From: Pollutimonas sp036675275
GTDB taxonomy: Bacteria; Pseudomonadota; Gammaproteobacteria; Burkholderiales; Burkholderiaceae_B
Length of the DNA: 64,000 bases
Reading direction: 5' to 3'
Assembly: GCA_036675275.1 (NCBI GenBank)
Contig: JAKFFG010000005.1
Span: forward strand, 434,001 to 498,000
Shown piece by piece: positions 38,440 through 47,903 of the stretch. The stretch's first letter is position 1; the number at the start of each line of letters is the position of its first letter. The notes beneath the pieces were generated by a model. It was not told where the DNA came from, did not search any database, and saw only the letters and a program-made list of their open reading frames with translations. A program made the position numbers and the translations under genes.

Positions 38440-40602
38440 TCAGGCCTCTGGCTCTGCTGCCGGCGCTGCCACAGGAGCCTGTTGCGGGCCGCCCTGGGCT
38501 TCGATACCGCCTATCGCTTTCATCGACAAACGCAGACGACCCTTGTCGTCGGCTTCGATGACCTTGATGCGCACCAGCTGGCCAACTTTAAGCACGTCAT
38601 TGATATTGGCGATGCGATAGTTGGCAATTTCCGAGATATGCAGCAAGCCATCACGGCCAGGAAGAACCTGTACGATGGCGCCGAAGTCCAGCAAGCGCAG
38701 CACTGGGCCTTCGTATTCCTGACCCACTTCCACGTCGGCCGTCAATTCCTTGATGCGGCGCTCGGCTTCACGGGCCTTGTCCAGATCGGCGCTGGAAATG
38801 GTGATCGTGCCGTCGTCGCCGATATCGATCTGCGTACCGGTTTCTTCGGTAAGCGCACGTATCGTGGCTCCGCCTTTGCCGATCACGTCGCGAATCTTTT
38901 CAGGATTGATCTTCACGCTGAGCATGCGCGGAGCAAATTCCGAGAGCTCAGTACGCGAACCGTCGATCGCGGCGGTCATTTCGCCAAGAATATGCAAGCG
39001 CCCTTCTTTGGCCTGCGCCAAAGCGACTTGCATGATTTCTTTGGTGATGCCCTGGATTTTGATATCCATTTGCAAGGCAGTAATGCCCTGCACAGTACCG
39101 GCCACCTTGAAATCCATGTCGCCCAGGTGATCTTCATCGCCCAGAATGTCGGTCAGAACGGCGAACTTGCCGCCATCCTTGATCAGGCCCATGGCCACAC
39201 CCGCGACGTGGTCCTTGACAGGCACGCCTGCATCCATCATGGCCAGGGAGCCGCCGCAAACCGATGCCATGGACGAGGATCCGTTGGACTCGGTGATCTC
39301 GGACACAACACGTATCGTGTACTGGAAGTCTTGCGGCTCTGGCAATGACGCCACCAGCGCGCGCTTGGCCAGACGGCCGTGACCTATTTCGCGGCGCTTG
39401 GGCGAACCGAAGCGGCCCGTTTCGCCTGTAGCAAACGGCGGGAAGTTGTAATGGAGCATGAAGCGATCGCGGGATTCGCCCATGATCGAATCGATGATTT
39501 GTTCGTCTTGGCGAGTGCCCAACGTGGCGACAACCAATGCCTGCGTTTCACCACGGGTGAAAAGAGCGCTGCCGTGCGCACGAGGCAGTACACCCAGGCG
39601 GATGCTGATAGGACGCACTGTACGCGTATCGCGGCCGTCGATGCGCGGCTCGCCGTTCAAGATCTGGCCGCGAACAATAGCGGACTCGAGGTCGAACAAC
39701 ATGTTTTCGACAGCCACGTTGTCAGGAGCGGGTTCGTCTTTGGCGGCAGCGTGTTCCTGGAGCTTGGCCTTGACGTTGGCATACACGGCACGCAGCTGGG
39801 CTGTGCGATCCTGCTTTTGGCGAATTTGATAGGCTGCGTGCAGCTCGTCTTGAGCTGCGGCGGTAACGGCCGTAGCCAATGCTTCGTTCTTGGGAGCTGG
39901 CTGCCAGTCCCATTCTGGCTTGCCTGCTTCGGCAACCAGATCGTGGATGGCATTGATGCAGGCCTGCATTTGTTCGTGACCGAACACCACACCGCCCAGC
40001 ATCACTTCTTCGGACAATTGCTTGGCCTCTGACTCGACCATCAGGACGGCTGCTTCTGTACCGGCAACGACCAGATCCATGGAGGATTCTTTAAGCTGGC
40101 TGCTGGTCGGATTGAGTACGTATTGTCCGTCGATATAGCCGACACGGGCCGCACCGATAGGACCACCGAAAGGAATACCGGAGATGGACAGCGCGGCGGA
40201 CGCGCCTATCATGGCCGCCATATCGGGATCGACTTCGGGATTGACCGACACAGTATGGATAATTACCTGGACTTCGTTGTAGAAGCCTTCAGGGAATAGC
40301 GGGCGCAGTGGACGGTCGATCAGGCGGGAGGTGAGGATTTCCTTTTCGGAAGGACGACCTTCGCGCTTGAAGAACCCACCGGGAATGCGGCCTGCGGCGT
40401 ACGTTTTCTCGACGTAGTCCACCGTCAGCGGAAAGAAATCCTGGCCGGGCTTGGCGGTCTTGGAAGCAACAACGGTGGCCAGGACCACTGTGTCGTCAAT
40501 CGAAACCAGTACGGAGCCAGAGGCCTGGCGAGCAATCTCGCCAGTTTCCAGGACCACCGTGTGCTGACCGTACTGAAACGATTTGCTCACTTTATTAAAC
40601 AT
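38440..40602 (-). CDS. pnp: Polynucleotide phosphorylase
   Basis: A 720-residue 3'-5' exoribonuclease that degrades RNA by phosphorolysis, core of the degradosome. Two RNase PH domains are visible, the second with FPPFATGETGRFGSPKRREI. A KH domain (IRDVIGKGGATIRALTEETG) and an S1 domain (VGQEYEGPVLRLLDFGAIVQ) follow. Full length for the family. It is co-oriented with rpsO, with the conserved rpsO-pnp order and an intergenic hairpin. Confidence 0.98.
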   Translation of the reverse strand: MFNKVSKSFQYGQHTVVLETGEIARQASGSVLVSIDDTVVLATVVASKTAKPGQDFFPLTVDYVEKTYAAGRIPGGFFKREGRPSEKEILTSRLIDRPLRPLFPEGFYNEVQVIIHTVSVNPEVDPDMAAMIGASAALSISGIPFGGPIGAARVGYIDGQYVLNPTSSQLKESSMDLVVAGTEAAVLMVESEAKQLSEEVMLGGVVFGHEQMQACINAIHDLVAEAGKPEWDWQPAPKNEALATAVTAAAQDELHAAYQIRQKQDRTAQLRAVYANVKAKLQEHAAAKDEPAPDNVAVENMLFDLESAIVRGQILNGEPRIDGRDTRTVRPISIRLGVLPRAHGSALFTRGETQALVVATLGTRQDEQIIDSIMGESRDRFMLHYNFPPFATGETGRFGSPKRREIGHGRLAKRALVASLPEPQDFQYTIRVVSEITESNGSSSMASVCGGSLAMMDAGVPVKDHVAGVAMGLIKDGGKFAVLTDILGDEDHLGDMDFKVAGTVQGITALQMDIKIQGITKEIMQVALAQAKEGRLHILGEMTAAIDGSRTELSEFAPRMLSVKINPEKIRDVIGKGGATIRALTEETGTQIDIGDDGTITISSADLDKAREAERRIKELTADVEVGQEYEGPVLRLLDFGAIVQVLPGRDGLLHISEIANYRIANINDVLKVGQLVRIKVIEADDKGRLRLSMKAIGGIEAQGGPQQAPVAAPAAEPEA

Positions 40603-40622
40603 TGGGGAATATCCTTACAATA

Positions 40623-40666
40623 GAAAAAACCGTGCACACCACGATAGGTATCGCGATGTGCACGGT
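40623..40666 (-). terminator. rpsO-pnp intergenic hairpin
   Basis: ACCGTGCACATC-type arms (40629-40640 with 40655-40666) and an inner CGATA-GG-TATCG stem, followed by six T on the minus strand. In E. coli this intergenic hairpin is both attenuator and RNase III site for pnp autocontrol. Confidence 0.85.
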
Positions 40667-40693
40667 TGCATCATGGGGAGCCAGCCCCGGGTA

Positions 40694-40963
40694 TCACTTA
40701 CGCAGACCGAGCTTTTCGATAAGCGAGCGATACGAATCGGGATTGCGGCCCTTGAGGTAATCTAGCAACTTGCGACGACGGCTGACCATGCGCAGCAGAC
40801 CACGACGTGAGTGGTGATCTTTCATGTGTGCCTTGAAGTGGCCCGTGAGTTCGTTGATGCGCGCGGTAAGCAGCGCAACCTGGACTTCGGGGGAACCGGT
40901 ATCGCCTTGAGCACGCTGATATTGCGTGACGATGTCGGATTTTTTGATGTCAGCTACAGACAT
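40694..40963 (-). CDS. rpsO: 30S ribosomal protein S15
   Basis: An 89-residue protein, exact family length. Conserved stretches: GDTGSPEVQVALLTARINEL, HFKAHMKDHHSRRGLLRMVS and RRRKLLDYLK. S15 binds 16S rRNA early in 30S assembly. ATG 40963 is chosen by family length. Confidence 0.98.
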   Translation of the reverse strand: MSVADIKKSDIVTQYQRAQGDTGSPEVQVALLTARINELTGHFKAHMKDHHSRRGLLRMVSRRRKLLDYLKGRNPDSYRSLIEKLGLRK

Positions 40964-41213
40964 TATTAAGCCTCTTGAACAAGCGACAGAGCCGAGGTGC
41001 CCTGACGTGCAATGATTAAAAAATAACAGTATTACCCGGGACGCATTCGAAGCACTTGCGCGCATGTCGACCCGGGAAGCAAGCATTATACCGGATTGCC
41101 GGCAGACGCGCGTTGAAGCGATACTGCGGGCGCCATGGCGCCTTATTGAGCCTTATTGAATTGGCTGCGTCTGGCCGTAAAATAGCGCCAACGAACCTGA
41201 GCGGAGTTCCATC

Positions 41214-41738
41214 ATGAACGCCATAAACTTTATGCGACTTGGCAAGGCGCTTGTTTGCGCCTCGACGGCAATGCTTCTGACGGCCTGCACCAGCATGGCG
41301 GATCTGCCCGCAGGCACACCTTTGCATCAGGTGAAATCAGAGTACGGCGAACCCGATTTTTCCTGTCCCGGCCCGAACGGCCGCGAACGCCTGATCTGGA
41401 GCATGCAGCCCATGGGGCAGTATGCCTGGGGTACAAACGTGGACGCATCCGGCAATACCGATAGCATCCAGCAATTATTGAGTGATGAACATTTCCGCGT
41501 GCTGGCCTCTGGAACCTGGACGCCGGAACAAGTGCGTTGTGAATTCGGGCCGCCCGCCCAGATCGACAGTGTCGGATTGCCCTCTTCCACTTCCATAGTC
41601 TGGAGCTACCGCTACCGGCAGGCGGGCGCCTGGAATTCGCTGATGTACGTCTATTTTGGCAGCGACGGCGCCCGGGTTACACGCTTTCACCCGGGCCCCG
41701 ACCCTTTATACGACAGGGATAACTTCTGGTTCTTCTGA
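41214..41738 (+). CDS. SmpA/OmlA-like outer-membrane lipoprotein
   Basis: A 174-residue lipoprotein: signal MNAINFMRLGKALVCASTAM, lipobox LTAC (Cys25). The mature part repeats the short fold of SmpA/BamE-type lipoproteins twice: GTPLHQVKSEYGEPDFSC and GTWTPEQVRCEFGPPAQ. Members help outer-membrane protein assembly or keep envelope integrity. This two-copy form may do something else. Not part of an operon. Confidence 0.7.
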   Translation: MNAINFMRLGKALVCASTAMLLTACTSMADLPAGTPLHQVKSEYGEPDFSCPGPNGRERLIWSMQPMGQYAWGTNVDASGNTDSIQQLLSDEHFRVLASGTWTPEQVRCEFGPPAQIDSVGLPSSTSIVWSYRYRQAGAWNSLMYVYFGSDGARVTRFHPGPDPLYDRDNFWFF

Positions 41739-41770
41739 CTACCCAACGCTGACGCCGCGGAAATTACAGA

Positions 41771-42667
41771 CTAGAAGTGCCCAGGACTGCCCGGCGGTTT
41801 GGGCGCATCGGTCGGTTGATCGGGCTTTTTCAACGACGCGTCTTTCGGCTCGTAGGTGTGCGTTGCACTGAAGGTTGGAGGCACCGCGGCATCGTGTTCA
41901 TCGGTGCTTTCATGACGCATGCGGGTCAGTTCGCGGGCCCGCCTCCAACGCCACGCCATGATTACCCATCCCGACAAGCCATATACGACAAAGAGGCTGA
42001 ACAGCACAACCGGAGGGTCGCTGGACACGAATACGAACACCCCCACCAGGACAAGCAGCACCCAGAACGGAACACTGCGGCCCAGCGCAAAGCTTTTGCC
42101 GCTGTAAAACGGCGCATTCGTCACCATGGCGATGCCGGCATACACGGTGAAGCCGAACGACATCCATGCAATGGTGGCATTTTCAAACGCAAGCTTGTTA
42201 TCGACGGCGAGCCACAGGAAGCCGGCTACCAGCGCGGCGGCGGCGGGACTGGGCAGACCCTGGAAAAAACGCTTGTCAACGACGCCGATATTGGTGTTGA
42301 AGCGCGCCAGGCGCAAAGCTGCCCCTACGACATAAATAAAAGCGGCAAGCCAGCCCCAGCGGCCCAGACCTTGCAAAGACCATTCGTACATCACCAGTGC
42401 AGGCGCTATGCCAAAGGAGGTCATGTCGGACAGGGAATCGTATTGTTCGCCAAAAGCCGACTGGGTATTGGTCAGCCGGGCCACCCGTCCATCCATACCA
42501 TCGAAGACCATGGCCAGGAAGATGGCAATGGCCGCCATTTCGAACCGGCCATTCATGGCCTGGACTACTGCATAGAACCCGGCAAACAAATTGGCCGTAG
42601 TGAATGCATTAGGCAACAAATAAATGCTGCGGCGGCGACGGGTTTCGTCCGGTGATAAATTTGGCAT
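41771..42667 (-). CDS. pssA: CDP-diacylglycerol-serine O-phosphatidyltransferase
   Basis: A 298-residue inner-membrane enzyme making phosphatidylserine. The CDP-alcohol transferase motif is complete: FDGMDGRVAR, eight residues, G, three residues, D, three residues, D (SLSD). About seven to eight membrane spans follow. The C-terminal 50 residues are a polar extension (THTYEPKDASLKKPDQPTD). It lies four bases after psd, so both steps toward phosphatidylethanolamine are co-transcribed. Confidence 0.95.
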   Translation of the reverse strand: MPNLSPDETRRRRSIYLLPNAFTTANLFAGFYAVVQAMNGRFEMAAIAIFLAMVFDGMDGRVARLTNTQSAFGEQYDSLSDMTSFGIAPALVMYEWSLQGLGRWGWLAAFIYVVGAALRLARFNTNIGVVDKRFFQGLPSPAAAALVAGFLWLAVDNKLAFENATIAWMSFGFTVYAGIAMVTNAPFYSGKSFALGRSVPFWVLLVLVGVFVFVSSDPPVVLFSLFVVYGLSGWVIMAWRWRRARELTRMRHESTDEHDAAVPPTFSATHTYEPKDASLKKPDQPTDAPKPPGSPGHF

Positions 42668-42671
42668 AGGC

Positions 42672-43343
42672 TTAACCTTGAGTGTCGGCGGGGCGATCGG
42701 GCAATTCGGCCAGCACGGTACTGGTGGCCTGCACCTTGTCGCCTATCGCAACGCGAGGGCGCGAGCCCAGCGGCAGATAGACATCGACCCGCGATCCGAA
42801 ACGGATGAAACCATAACGTTGTCCAGCATAAAGCTGATCGCCCGGCTTGATATAGCAAAGAATGCGCTTGGCCACCAGTCCCGCTACCTGGACAGCCGTA
42901 ACCACATGTCCATGTTCGGTACGCAATACGGTGGCGTTGCGTTCGTTTTCGAGAGAGGCCTTGTCCAGTGAAGCATTGAAAAACTGGCCGGCGAAGTAAT
43001 TGACGGAAGTAACGCTGCCCTTGACCGGCGCGCGGTTGGAGTGGACATTGAACACATTCATGAACACGCTGATCTTGATCGCGTCGCGATCGGCGTAAGG
43101 ATCGCGGATTTCCTCTACGGCGACAATACGGCCATCGGCCGGTGACAGTACATTAAGTTCGCCTTCGGGAGCGACGCGCGCCGGATCGCGAAAGAACTGC
43201 AATACAAAAATCGACACTATCCAGAACGGGATCGAGACGGCGCCCGACCAGAAACTGACAATAATCGACACAAGCACGATACCGGCCAGGAAAGGCCAGC
43301 CTTCGCGCGCAATAATAGGGTGGGGGTAAGGAGGTTTATTCAT
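42672..43343 (-). CDS. psd: Phosphatidylserine decarboxylase, short type
   Basis: A 223-residue pyruvoyl enzyme converting phosphatidylserine to phosphatidylethanolamine. An N-terminal membrane segment pair (WPFLAGIVLVSIIVSF and IPFWIVSIFVLQFF) is followed by LSPADGRIVAVEE and the processing site IRFGSRVDVYLP, where cleavage before Ser makes the pyruvoyl group. It is the short archaeal/soil-type form. ATG 43343 gives the normal N-terminus. Confidence 0.95.
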   Translation of the reverse strand: MNKPPYPHPIIAREGWPFLAGIVLVSIIVSFWSGAVSIPFWIVSIFVLQFFRDPARVAPEGELNVLSPADGRIVAVEEIRDPYADRDAIKISVFMNVFNVHSNRAPVKGSVTSVNYFAGQFFNASLDKASLENERNATVLRTEHGHVVTAVQVAGLVAKRILCYIKPGDQLYAGQRYGFIRFGSRVDVYLPLGSRPRVAIGDKVQATSTVLAELPDRPADTQG

Positions 43344-43502
43344 CGTAAGGCGAAGAATAACCGAAATGCGTCCCCAGGTACGCGGCATTTCAGTTAGAAG
43401 CGGTCAATGTTTGCCTGGCTGGGGTAAGGGCCGCGGCATGCTGTTACCGGTTCGAGCAAGTATCGTGCCACCGCGCAAATTCTGGCGGCGCACGACCCGG
43501 GA

Positions 43503-43526
43503 GAAAAAAACGCCCTTGCGGGCGTC
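43503..43526 (-). terminator. Terminator after ilvC
   Basis: ACGCCC-GCAA-GGGCGT on the minus strand with seven T. On the plus strand the same hairpin is followed by TCTTTT, so it may work both ways. It separates ilvC from psd. Confidence 0.85.
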
Positions 43527-43556
43527 TTTTGACTGCATCGAAGAAATCGGGAGCAA

Positions 43557-44573
43557 TCAGTTCTTGCTTTGGTCCACAAGCTTGTTCGCAGCGATCCAGG
43601 GCATCATGGCGCGCAACTTGCCGCCCACCTGTTCAATTTGCGACTCGGCATTGATACGACGACGCGAAGTGAGTGTAGGAGCGCCGGCGGCGTTTTCAAG
43701 AATGAAATTCTTGGCGTACACACCGTTTTGAATATCGGCCAGGCACTGACGCATTGCCTTCTTCGTTTCTTCGGTAACAATCTTGGGACCCGTCTCGTAC
43801 TCGCCATATTCGGCATTGTTGGAGATTGAGTAGTTCATGTTGGCAATGCCGCCTTCGTAGATCAAGTCCACGATGAGCTTGAGTTCGTGCAGGCATTCGA
43901 AGTAGGCCATTTCGGGCGCGTAACCGGCTTCCGTCAAGGTTTCGAAACCGGCCTTGATGAGTTCGACCGCGCCGCCGCACAAGACGGCTTGTTCACCAAA
44001 CAGGTCGGTTTCGGTTTCTTCGCGGAAATTGGTTTCGATAATGCCGGCCCGGCCGCTGCCGATGGCGCAGGCATATGACAAGGCAACATCGCGTGCCGAG
44101 CCGGTGGTGTCCTGATGCACCGCGATCAACGATGGAACGCCGCCGCCCTGGCTATAGGTGCCGCGCACAGTGTGGCCGGGCGCCTTGGGCGCAATCATGA
44201 TGACATCGATATCGGCGCGCGGCTGGACTTGCCCGTAGTGCACATTGAAGCCGTGCGCGAATGCCAGCGCTGCGCCGGCCTTGATGTTGTCCGCGACCTG
44301 CGAACGATAGACTTCGGCGATATTTTCGTCGGGCAACAAGATCATGACCAGGTCGGCGCTTTTGACGGCTTCGGCCACTTCCTGAACCTTCAGGCCGGCG
44401 TTCTCGGCCTTGCTCCAGGAAGCGCCGCCCTTGCGCAGGCCGACAACCACGTTCACGCCGGACTCATGCAGGTTCAGCGCGTGTGCATGCCCTTGTGAAC
44501 CATAGCCGATGATGGCCACGGTCTTGCCTTTGATGAGGGAAAGGTCACTATCTTTGTCGTAAAAAACTTTCAT
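43557..44573 (-). CDS. ilvC: Ketol-acid reductoisomerase
   Basis: A 338-residue class I enzyme, full length, second step of valine/isoleucine/leucine synthesis (acetolactate to dihydroxyvalerate with NADPH). The Rossmann motif is GYGSQGHAHALNLHESGV and a conserved block is MIAPKAPGHTVRGTY. The knotted C-terminal domain has KAGFETLTEAGYAPEMAYFE with the metal-binding Glu. Last gene of ilvB-ilvH-ilvC. Confidence 0.98.
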   Translation of the reverse strand: MKVFYDKDSDLSLIKGKTVAIIGYGSQGHAHALNLHESGVNVVVGLRKGGASWSKAENAGLKVQEVAEAVKSADLVMILLPDENIAEVYRSQVADNIKAGAALAFAHGFNVHYGQVQPRADIDVIMIAPKAPGHTVRGTYSQGGGVPSLIAVHQDTTGSARDVALSYACAIGSGRAGIIETNFREETETDLFGEQAVLCGGAVELIKAGFETLTEAGYAPEMAYFECLHELKLIVDLIYEGGIANMNYSISNNAEYGEYETGPKIVTEETKKAMRQCLADIQNGVYAKNFILENAAGAPTLTSRRRINAESQIEQVGGKLRAMMPWIAANKLVDQSKN

Positions 44574-44613
44574 TTAAATGTGCTCCAAATACTTGAGGAA
44601 TTGTTGTTTGGTT

Positions 44614-45105
44614 TTAAAGCTTCAGGACCCGCTCGCCGCGGCCGATGCCGGACACGCCGGTTCGCACGGTTTCCAATATGGCGCTGCGGTCCAGAGCCCC
44701 GATAAAAGCCTCGATCTTACCCTGATCACCGGTAAGTTCAATGGTATAGACCTTGTCGGTCACATCGATGATGCGGCCGCGGAAAATATCGGCCATGCGC
44801 TTCATCTCTTCGCGCTCTTTACCGACGGCACGCACCTTGATGAGCATGAGCTCGCGCTCAATGTGCGGGCCTTCGGACAAGTCCACCACCTTGACTACAT
44901 CCACCAGGCGATTCAGATGCTTGGTGATTTGTTCGATGACCTCGTCCGAACCGTTGGTGACTATGGTCATGCGCGACAGCGTGGCGTCTTCGGTGGGGGC
45001 TACGGTGAGTGTTTCAATGTTGTAGCCACGGGCCGAAAACAATCCCACAACGCGCGACAGCGCTCCCGGCTCGTTTTCCAGAAGGATAGAAATTACGTGT
45101 TTCAT
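44614..45105 (-). CDS. ilvH: Acetolactate synthase small regulatory subunit
   Basis: A 163-residue regulatory subunit. The ACT domain MKHVISILLENEPGALSRVV, then FSARGYNIETLTVAPTED binds valine for feedback control. The C-terminal domain follows from about 80. It begins nine bases after ilvB. Confidence 0.97.
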   Translation of the reverse strand: MKHVISILLENEPGALSRVVGLFSARGYNIETLTVAPTEDATLSRMTIVTNGSDEVIEQITKHLNRLVDVVKVVDLSEGPHIERELMLIKVRAVGKEREEMKRMADIFRGRIIDVTDKVYTIELTGDQGKIEAFIGALDRSAILETVRTGVSGIGRGERVLKL

Positions 45106-45114
45106 TTTTCTTCC

Positions 45115-46836
45115 TTATAAGTCTTCGGAACCGAGCAACATTTCGGTCAGGCCGCGGCCGGCTTTCACCATGGGCCACACATTTTCGGTCTGGTCGGTGA
45201 TGAAATCCATGAACACAAGCCTGTCTTTGTACTGAGTGAACGCCTCGCGGATGGCCGGCTCGACATCGGCCGGCTTATCGATGCGCATGCCGATATGGCC
45301 GTAGCTTTCGACCAGCTTGACGAAATCAGGCAAGGCATCGACATAGGATTCGGAATAGCGCGAGCCATATTCGATCTGTTGCCACTGGCGAACCATGCCC
45401 AGGTATCTGTTGTTCAGGCAAAGCACCTTGGGCGTCAGATGGTATTGCTTGCAGGTAGACAATTCCTGGATATTCATCTGTATGGAGGCCTCGCCTGTAA
45501 TCACCGCTATCTGGCTATCCGGATTAGCCATTTGCACGCCCATGGCATAAGGCAATCCGACACCCATGGTGCCCAGCCCGCCCGAATTGATCCAGCGCCG
45601 CGGTTGATCGAAGCGATAATACTGAGCCGCCCACATCTGATGCTGGCCCACGTCGGAGGTGACGAAAGCCTCGCCATGCGTGACTTCCCACAACTTTTCG
45701 ACCACGTACTGGGGCTTGATGAGCGTGTCGGAGTTCTCGTAAACGAGGCACTGCTTTCCTCGCCATTCATTGATCTGCTGCCACCATTTTCCCAGACCGG
45801 CCTTGTTGGGCGCCGTCTCGGCAGACGCCTGAATGTACAGTGCATTGAGTTCGTGCAACACATCCTTGACGTTGCCTACGATAGGCACGTCGACGCGCAC
45901 ACGTTTGGAGATCGACGAAGGGTCGATATCGATATGCACGATCTTCCGCGGATTCTGCGAAAAATGCTTGGGATTGCCGATGACCCGGTCGTCGAAACGC
46001 GCGCCCACGGCGATCAGCACATCGCAGTGCTGCATGGCCATATTGGCTTCGTAGGTGCCGTGCATGCCGGGCATGCCGACGAATTTATCGTCGCTTGCGG
46101 GGTACGCGCCCAGGCCCATGAGGGTGTTGGTGCATGGCGCGCCGGTCAGGCTCACCAGTTCGCGCAATTCGGCGGCGGCATCGGACAGCACCACACCGCC
46201 GCCGGAATAGATCATGGGACGTTCAGCCGCGAGCAGCATCTGCACGGCTTTCTTGATCTGGCCTTGATGTCCCTTCACTATCGGCGCGTACGAACGCATT
46301 TTCACTTCGCCCCGGGGCGCCGCGTACTTGCAGGTAGCAATAGTGATGTCTTTGGGAATATCTACCAGCACAGGCCCCGGACGGCCGGTCCTGGCAATAT
46401 AGAATGCCCGCCGCATGGTTTCGGCCAGGTCTTTGACGTCGCGCACCAGGAAGTTATGCTTGACGCATGGGCGCGTTATGCCCACCGTATCGCACTCCTG
46501 GAAAGCATCCTCGCCTATGGCATGGCTGGGCACCTGGCCGCTGATGATCACCATGGGAATGGAGTCCATGTAGGCCGTGGCGATGCCGGTCACCGCATTG
46601 GTCAGTCCGGGCCCGCTGGTAACCAGCGCTACGCCTATCTTGTTCGACGAACGCGAATAGGCATCTGCCGCGTGCACGGCAGCTTGCTCGTGACGCACGA
46701 GAATGTGCTTGAAATTTTCCTGCTTGTAGATTGCGTCGTAGATGTACAGTACCGCGCCGCCGGGGTAACCAAACACGTGGTCGACACCCTCTTCGGCAAG
46801 GCAACGCACGACGATATCGGCGCCATTGAGTTCCAT
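45115..46836 (-). CDS. ilvB: Acetolactate synthase large subunit
   Basis: A 573-residue thiamine-diphosphate enzyme, first step of branched-chain amino acid synthesis. The catalytic Glu region is YPGGAVLYIYDAI with VRHEQAAVHAADAYSR, and the ThDP motif GEASIQMNIQELSTCKQYHL ends in the NNRYLGMVRQ segment (GDG variant here GEA). FAD-binding and central domains are complete. The ribosome site AAGGAAT precedes ATG 46836. Operon ilvB-ilvH-ilvC. Confidence 0.97.
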   Translation of the reverse strand: MELNGADIVVRCLAEEGVDHVFGYPGGAVLYIYDAIYKQENFKHILVRHEQAAVHAADAYSRSSNKIGVALVTSGPGLTNAVTGIATAYMDSIPMVIISGQVPSHAIGEDAFQECDTVGITRPCVKHNFLVRDVKDLAETMRRAFYIARTGRPGPVLVDIPKDITIATCKYAAPRGEVKMRSYAPIVKGHQGQIKKAVQMLLAAERPMIYSGGGVVLSDAAAELRELVSLTGAPCTNTLMGLGAYPASDDKFVGMPGMHGTYEANMAMQHCDVLIAVGARFDDRVIGNPKHFSQNPRKIVHIDIDPSSISKRVRVDVPIVGNVKDVLHELNALYIQASAETAPNKAGLGKWWQQINEWRGKQCLVYENSDTLIKPQYVVEKLWEVTHGEAFVTSDVGQHQMWAAQYYRFDQPRRWINSGGLGTMGVGLPYAMGVQMANPDSQIAVITGEASIQMNIQELSTCKQYHLTPKVLCLNNRYLGMVRQWQQIEYGSRYSESYVDALPDFVKLVESYGHIGMRIDKPADVEPAIREAFTQYKDRLVFMDFITDQTENVWPMVKAGRGLTEMLLGSEDL

Positions 46837-47184
46837 TATGTATTCCTTTCATAACCGGCACTGGAATTCCGACTGGCCTTGGGGCCCGAGCTTGAACCGC
46901 TTGCAACAACATGATCTGGCGCTTTATGGCTCACGGAGCCATGCCACCCAGACACCTTGCCGAACCGACTTGAACTCGTCGAAACACAGCACGAGCGTTC
47001 TTGTGAACGCGGGAGGTAGAACGGAAGCTTTGGCAACACACGCTTGTGGCGCGGCCAACAGCAAAGTATTACAGGCGCAAAAAACCGGGCGGATAACCCG
47101 GAACAACGTAGCCTTTCGTGACCCGCCGCGGATAATTCGACAGGTCAACGCGCAACTTTACCGCGTTGAGGCGGCCGAGGCAAA
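46837..47184. other. Intergenic region between tetR and ilvB
   Basis: It holds the tetR terminator (47079-47103) and must hold the ilvB promoter. No leader peptide with runs of Ile/Val/Leu codons is visible, so attenuation is not supported. I see no other gene. Confidence 0.5.
47079..47103 (-). terminator. Terminator of the lva-like/ABC/tetR operon
   Basis: CCGGG-TTATCCG-CCCGG followed by six T on the minus strand, 82 bp after the tetR stop. Confidence 0.8.
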
Positions 47185-47877
47185 TCATGCGGGCCGCCTC
47201 AGGTAGTTCTCGAGGATATCGCCCACAAATTCGGCATACTGTGTGACATCCGTGCCCTGATTGTTGTATTTGCGCCGCTTCAGGTACCAGTCCTGCATCA
47301 TCGCCTTGCACATGGATGCCAGCAATTTGGCATTAACGTTGCGAAAGGCCTTTACCCTGATGCCCTCCTGGATGATTCCGTGAATAATTTCTTCGACTTC
47401 GAGCTCGACCGATATGGCCTCTTTCTTGTGCTTCTCGGGAAGGCTCTTGGTTTCCATGAACGAAAAATAAAACCATGGCTGCATCAGCTCGCTAAGGTAT
47501 ACATGCGCCTTCACGGCGGCAAGCAGCTTGTCCCGCGCCGAGTCGACTTCTTGTGTGTAGGCCAGCATGGTGCGCCGGGTAAGCAGAAATCCGTGCCCTT
47601 GAATCAGATAGATCAGGTCGTCTTTGCTTTTGATGTACGCATAAAGCCCGCCTATGCTGAAGCCGGAATCCGCACACAGATCGCGCAGGGACATCGCATG
47701 AAAGCCTTTCGTGCGCGTCAACCGCAGAGTCGAATCGATGATCCGCACCAGATTGTTCACAGCGACATGTTCTTTCTTTATGCGGATCATGTCCCTGTTC
47801 TTGCGATACAGCTCGCGGCAAATTTCGACTTTAGACAAGCTAAGCTCGATCTTGAACGATTCAAAATCAGCAATCAT
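47185..47877 (-). CDS. TetR-family transcriptional regulator
   Basis: A 230-residue regulator. The HTH is about residues 60-85: AMSLRDLCADSGFSIGGLYA then YIKSKDDLIYLI. A long C-terminal ligand domain ends in WYLKRRKYNNQGTDV. It is the last gene of the long operon, after livF with a 26-bp gap, so its level follows the operon. It is a candidate for the palindrome at 57,623-57,638 in the operon's promoter. ATG 47877 is preferred (GTGGAG upstream); upstream GTG and TTG starts exist. Confidence 0.82.
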   Translation of the reverse strand: MIADFESFKIELSLSKVEICRELYRKNRDMIRIKKEHVAVNNLVRIIDSTLRLTRTKGFHAMSLRDLCADSGFSIGGLYAYIKSKDDLIYLIQGHGFLLTRRTMLAYTQEVDSARDKLLAAVKAHVYLSELMQPWFYFSFMETKSLPEKHKKEAISVELEVEEIIHGIIQEGIRVKAFRNVNAKLLASMCKAMMQDWYLKRRKYNNQGTDVTQYAEFVGDILENYLRRPA

Positions 47878-47903
47878 GTACTGCTCCACCCCCAATGTAT
47901 CGT

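Noticed and set aside
45295..46854. A 519-codon open frame on the plus strand
   Set aside because: It lies fully opposite ilvB, which has complete family motifs. Its composition (His/Gly/Arg-rich) is that of a high-GC shadow.
47069..47311. Possible ilv leader peptide and attenuator upstream of ilvB
   Set aside because: The short frame is not rich in Ile/Val/Leu codons, and the hairpin is better explained as the terminator of the tetR operon.
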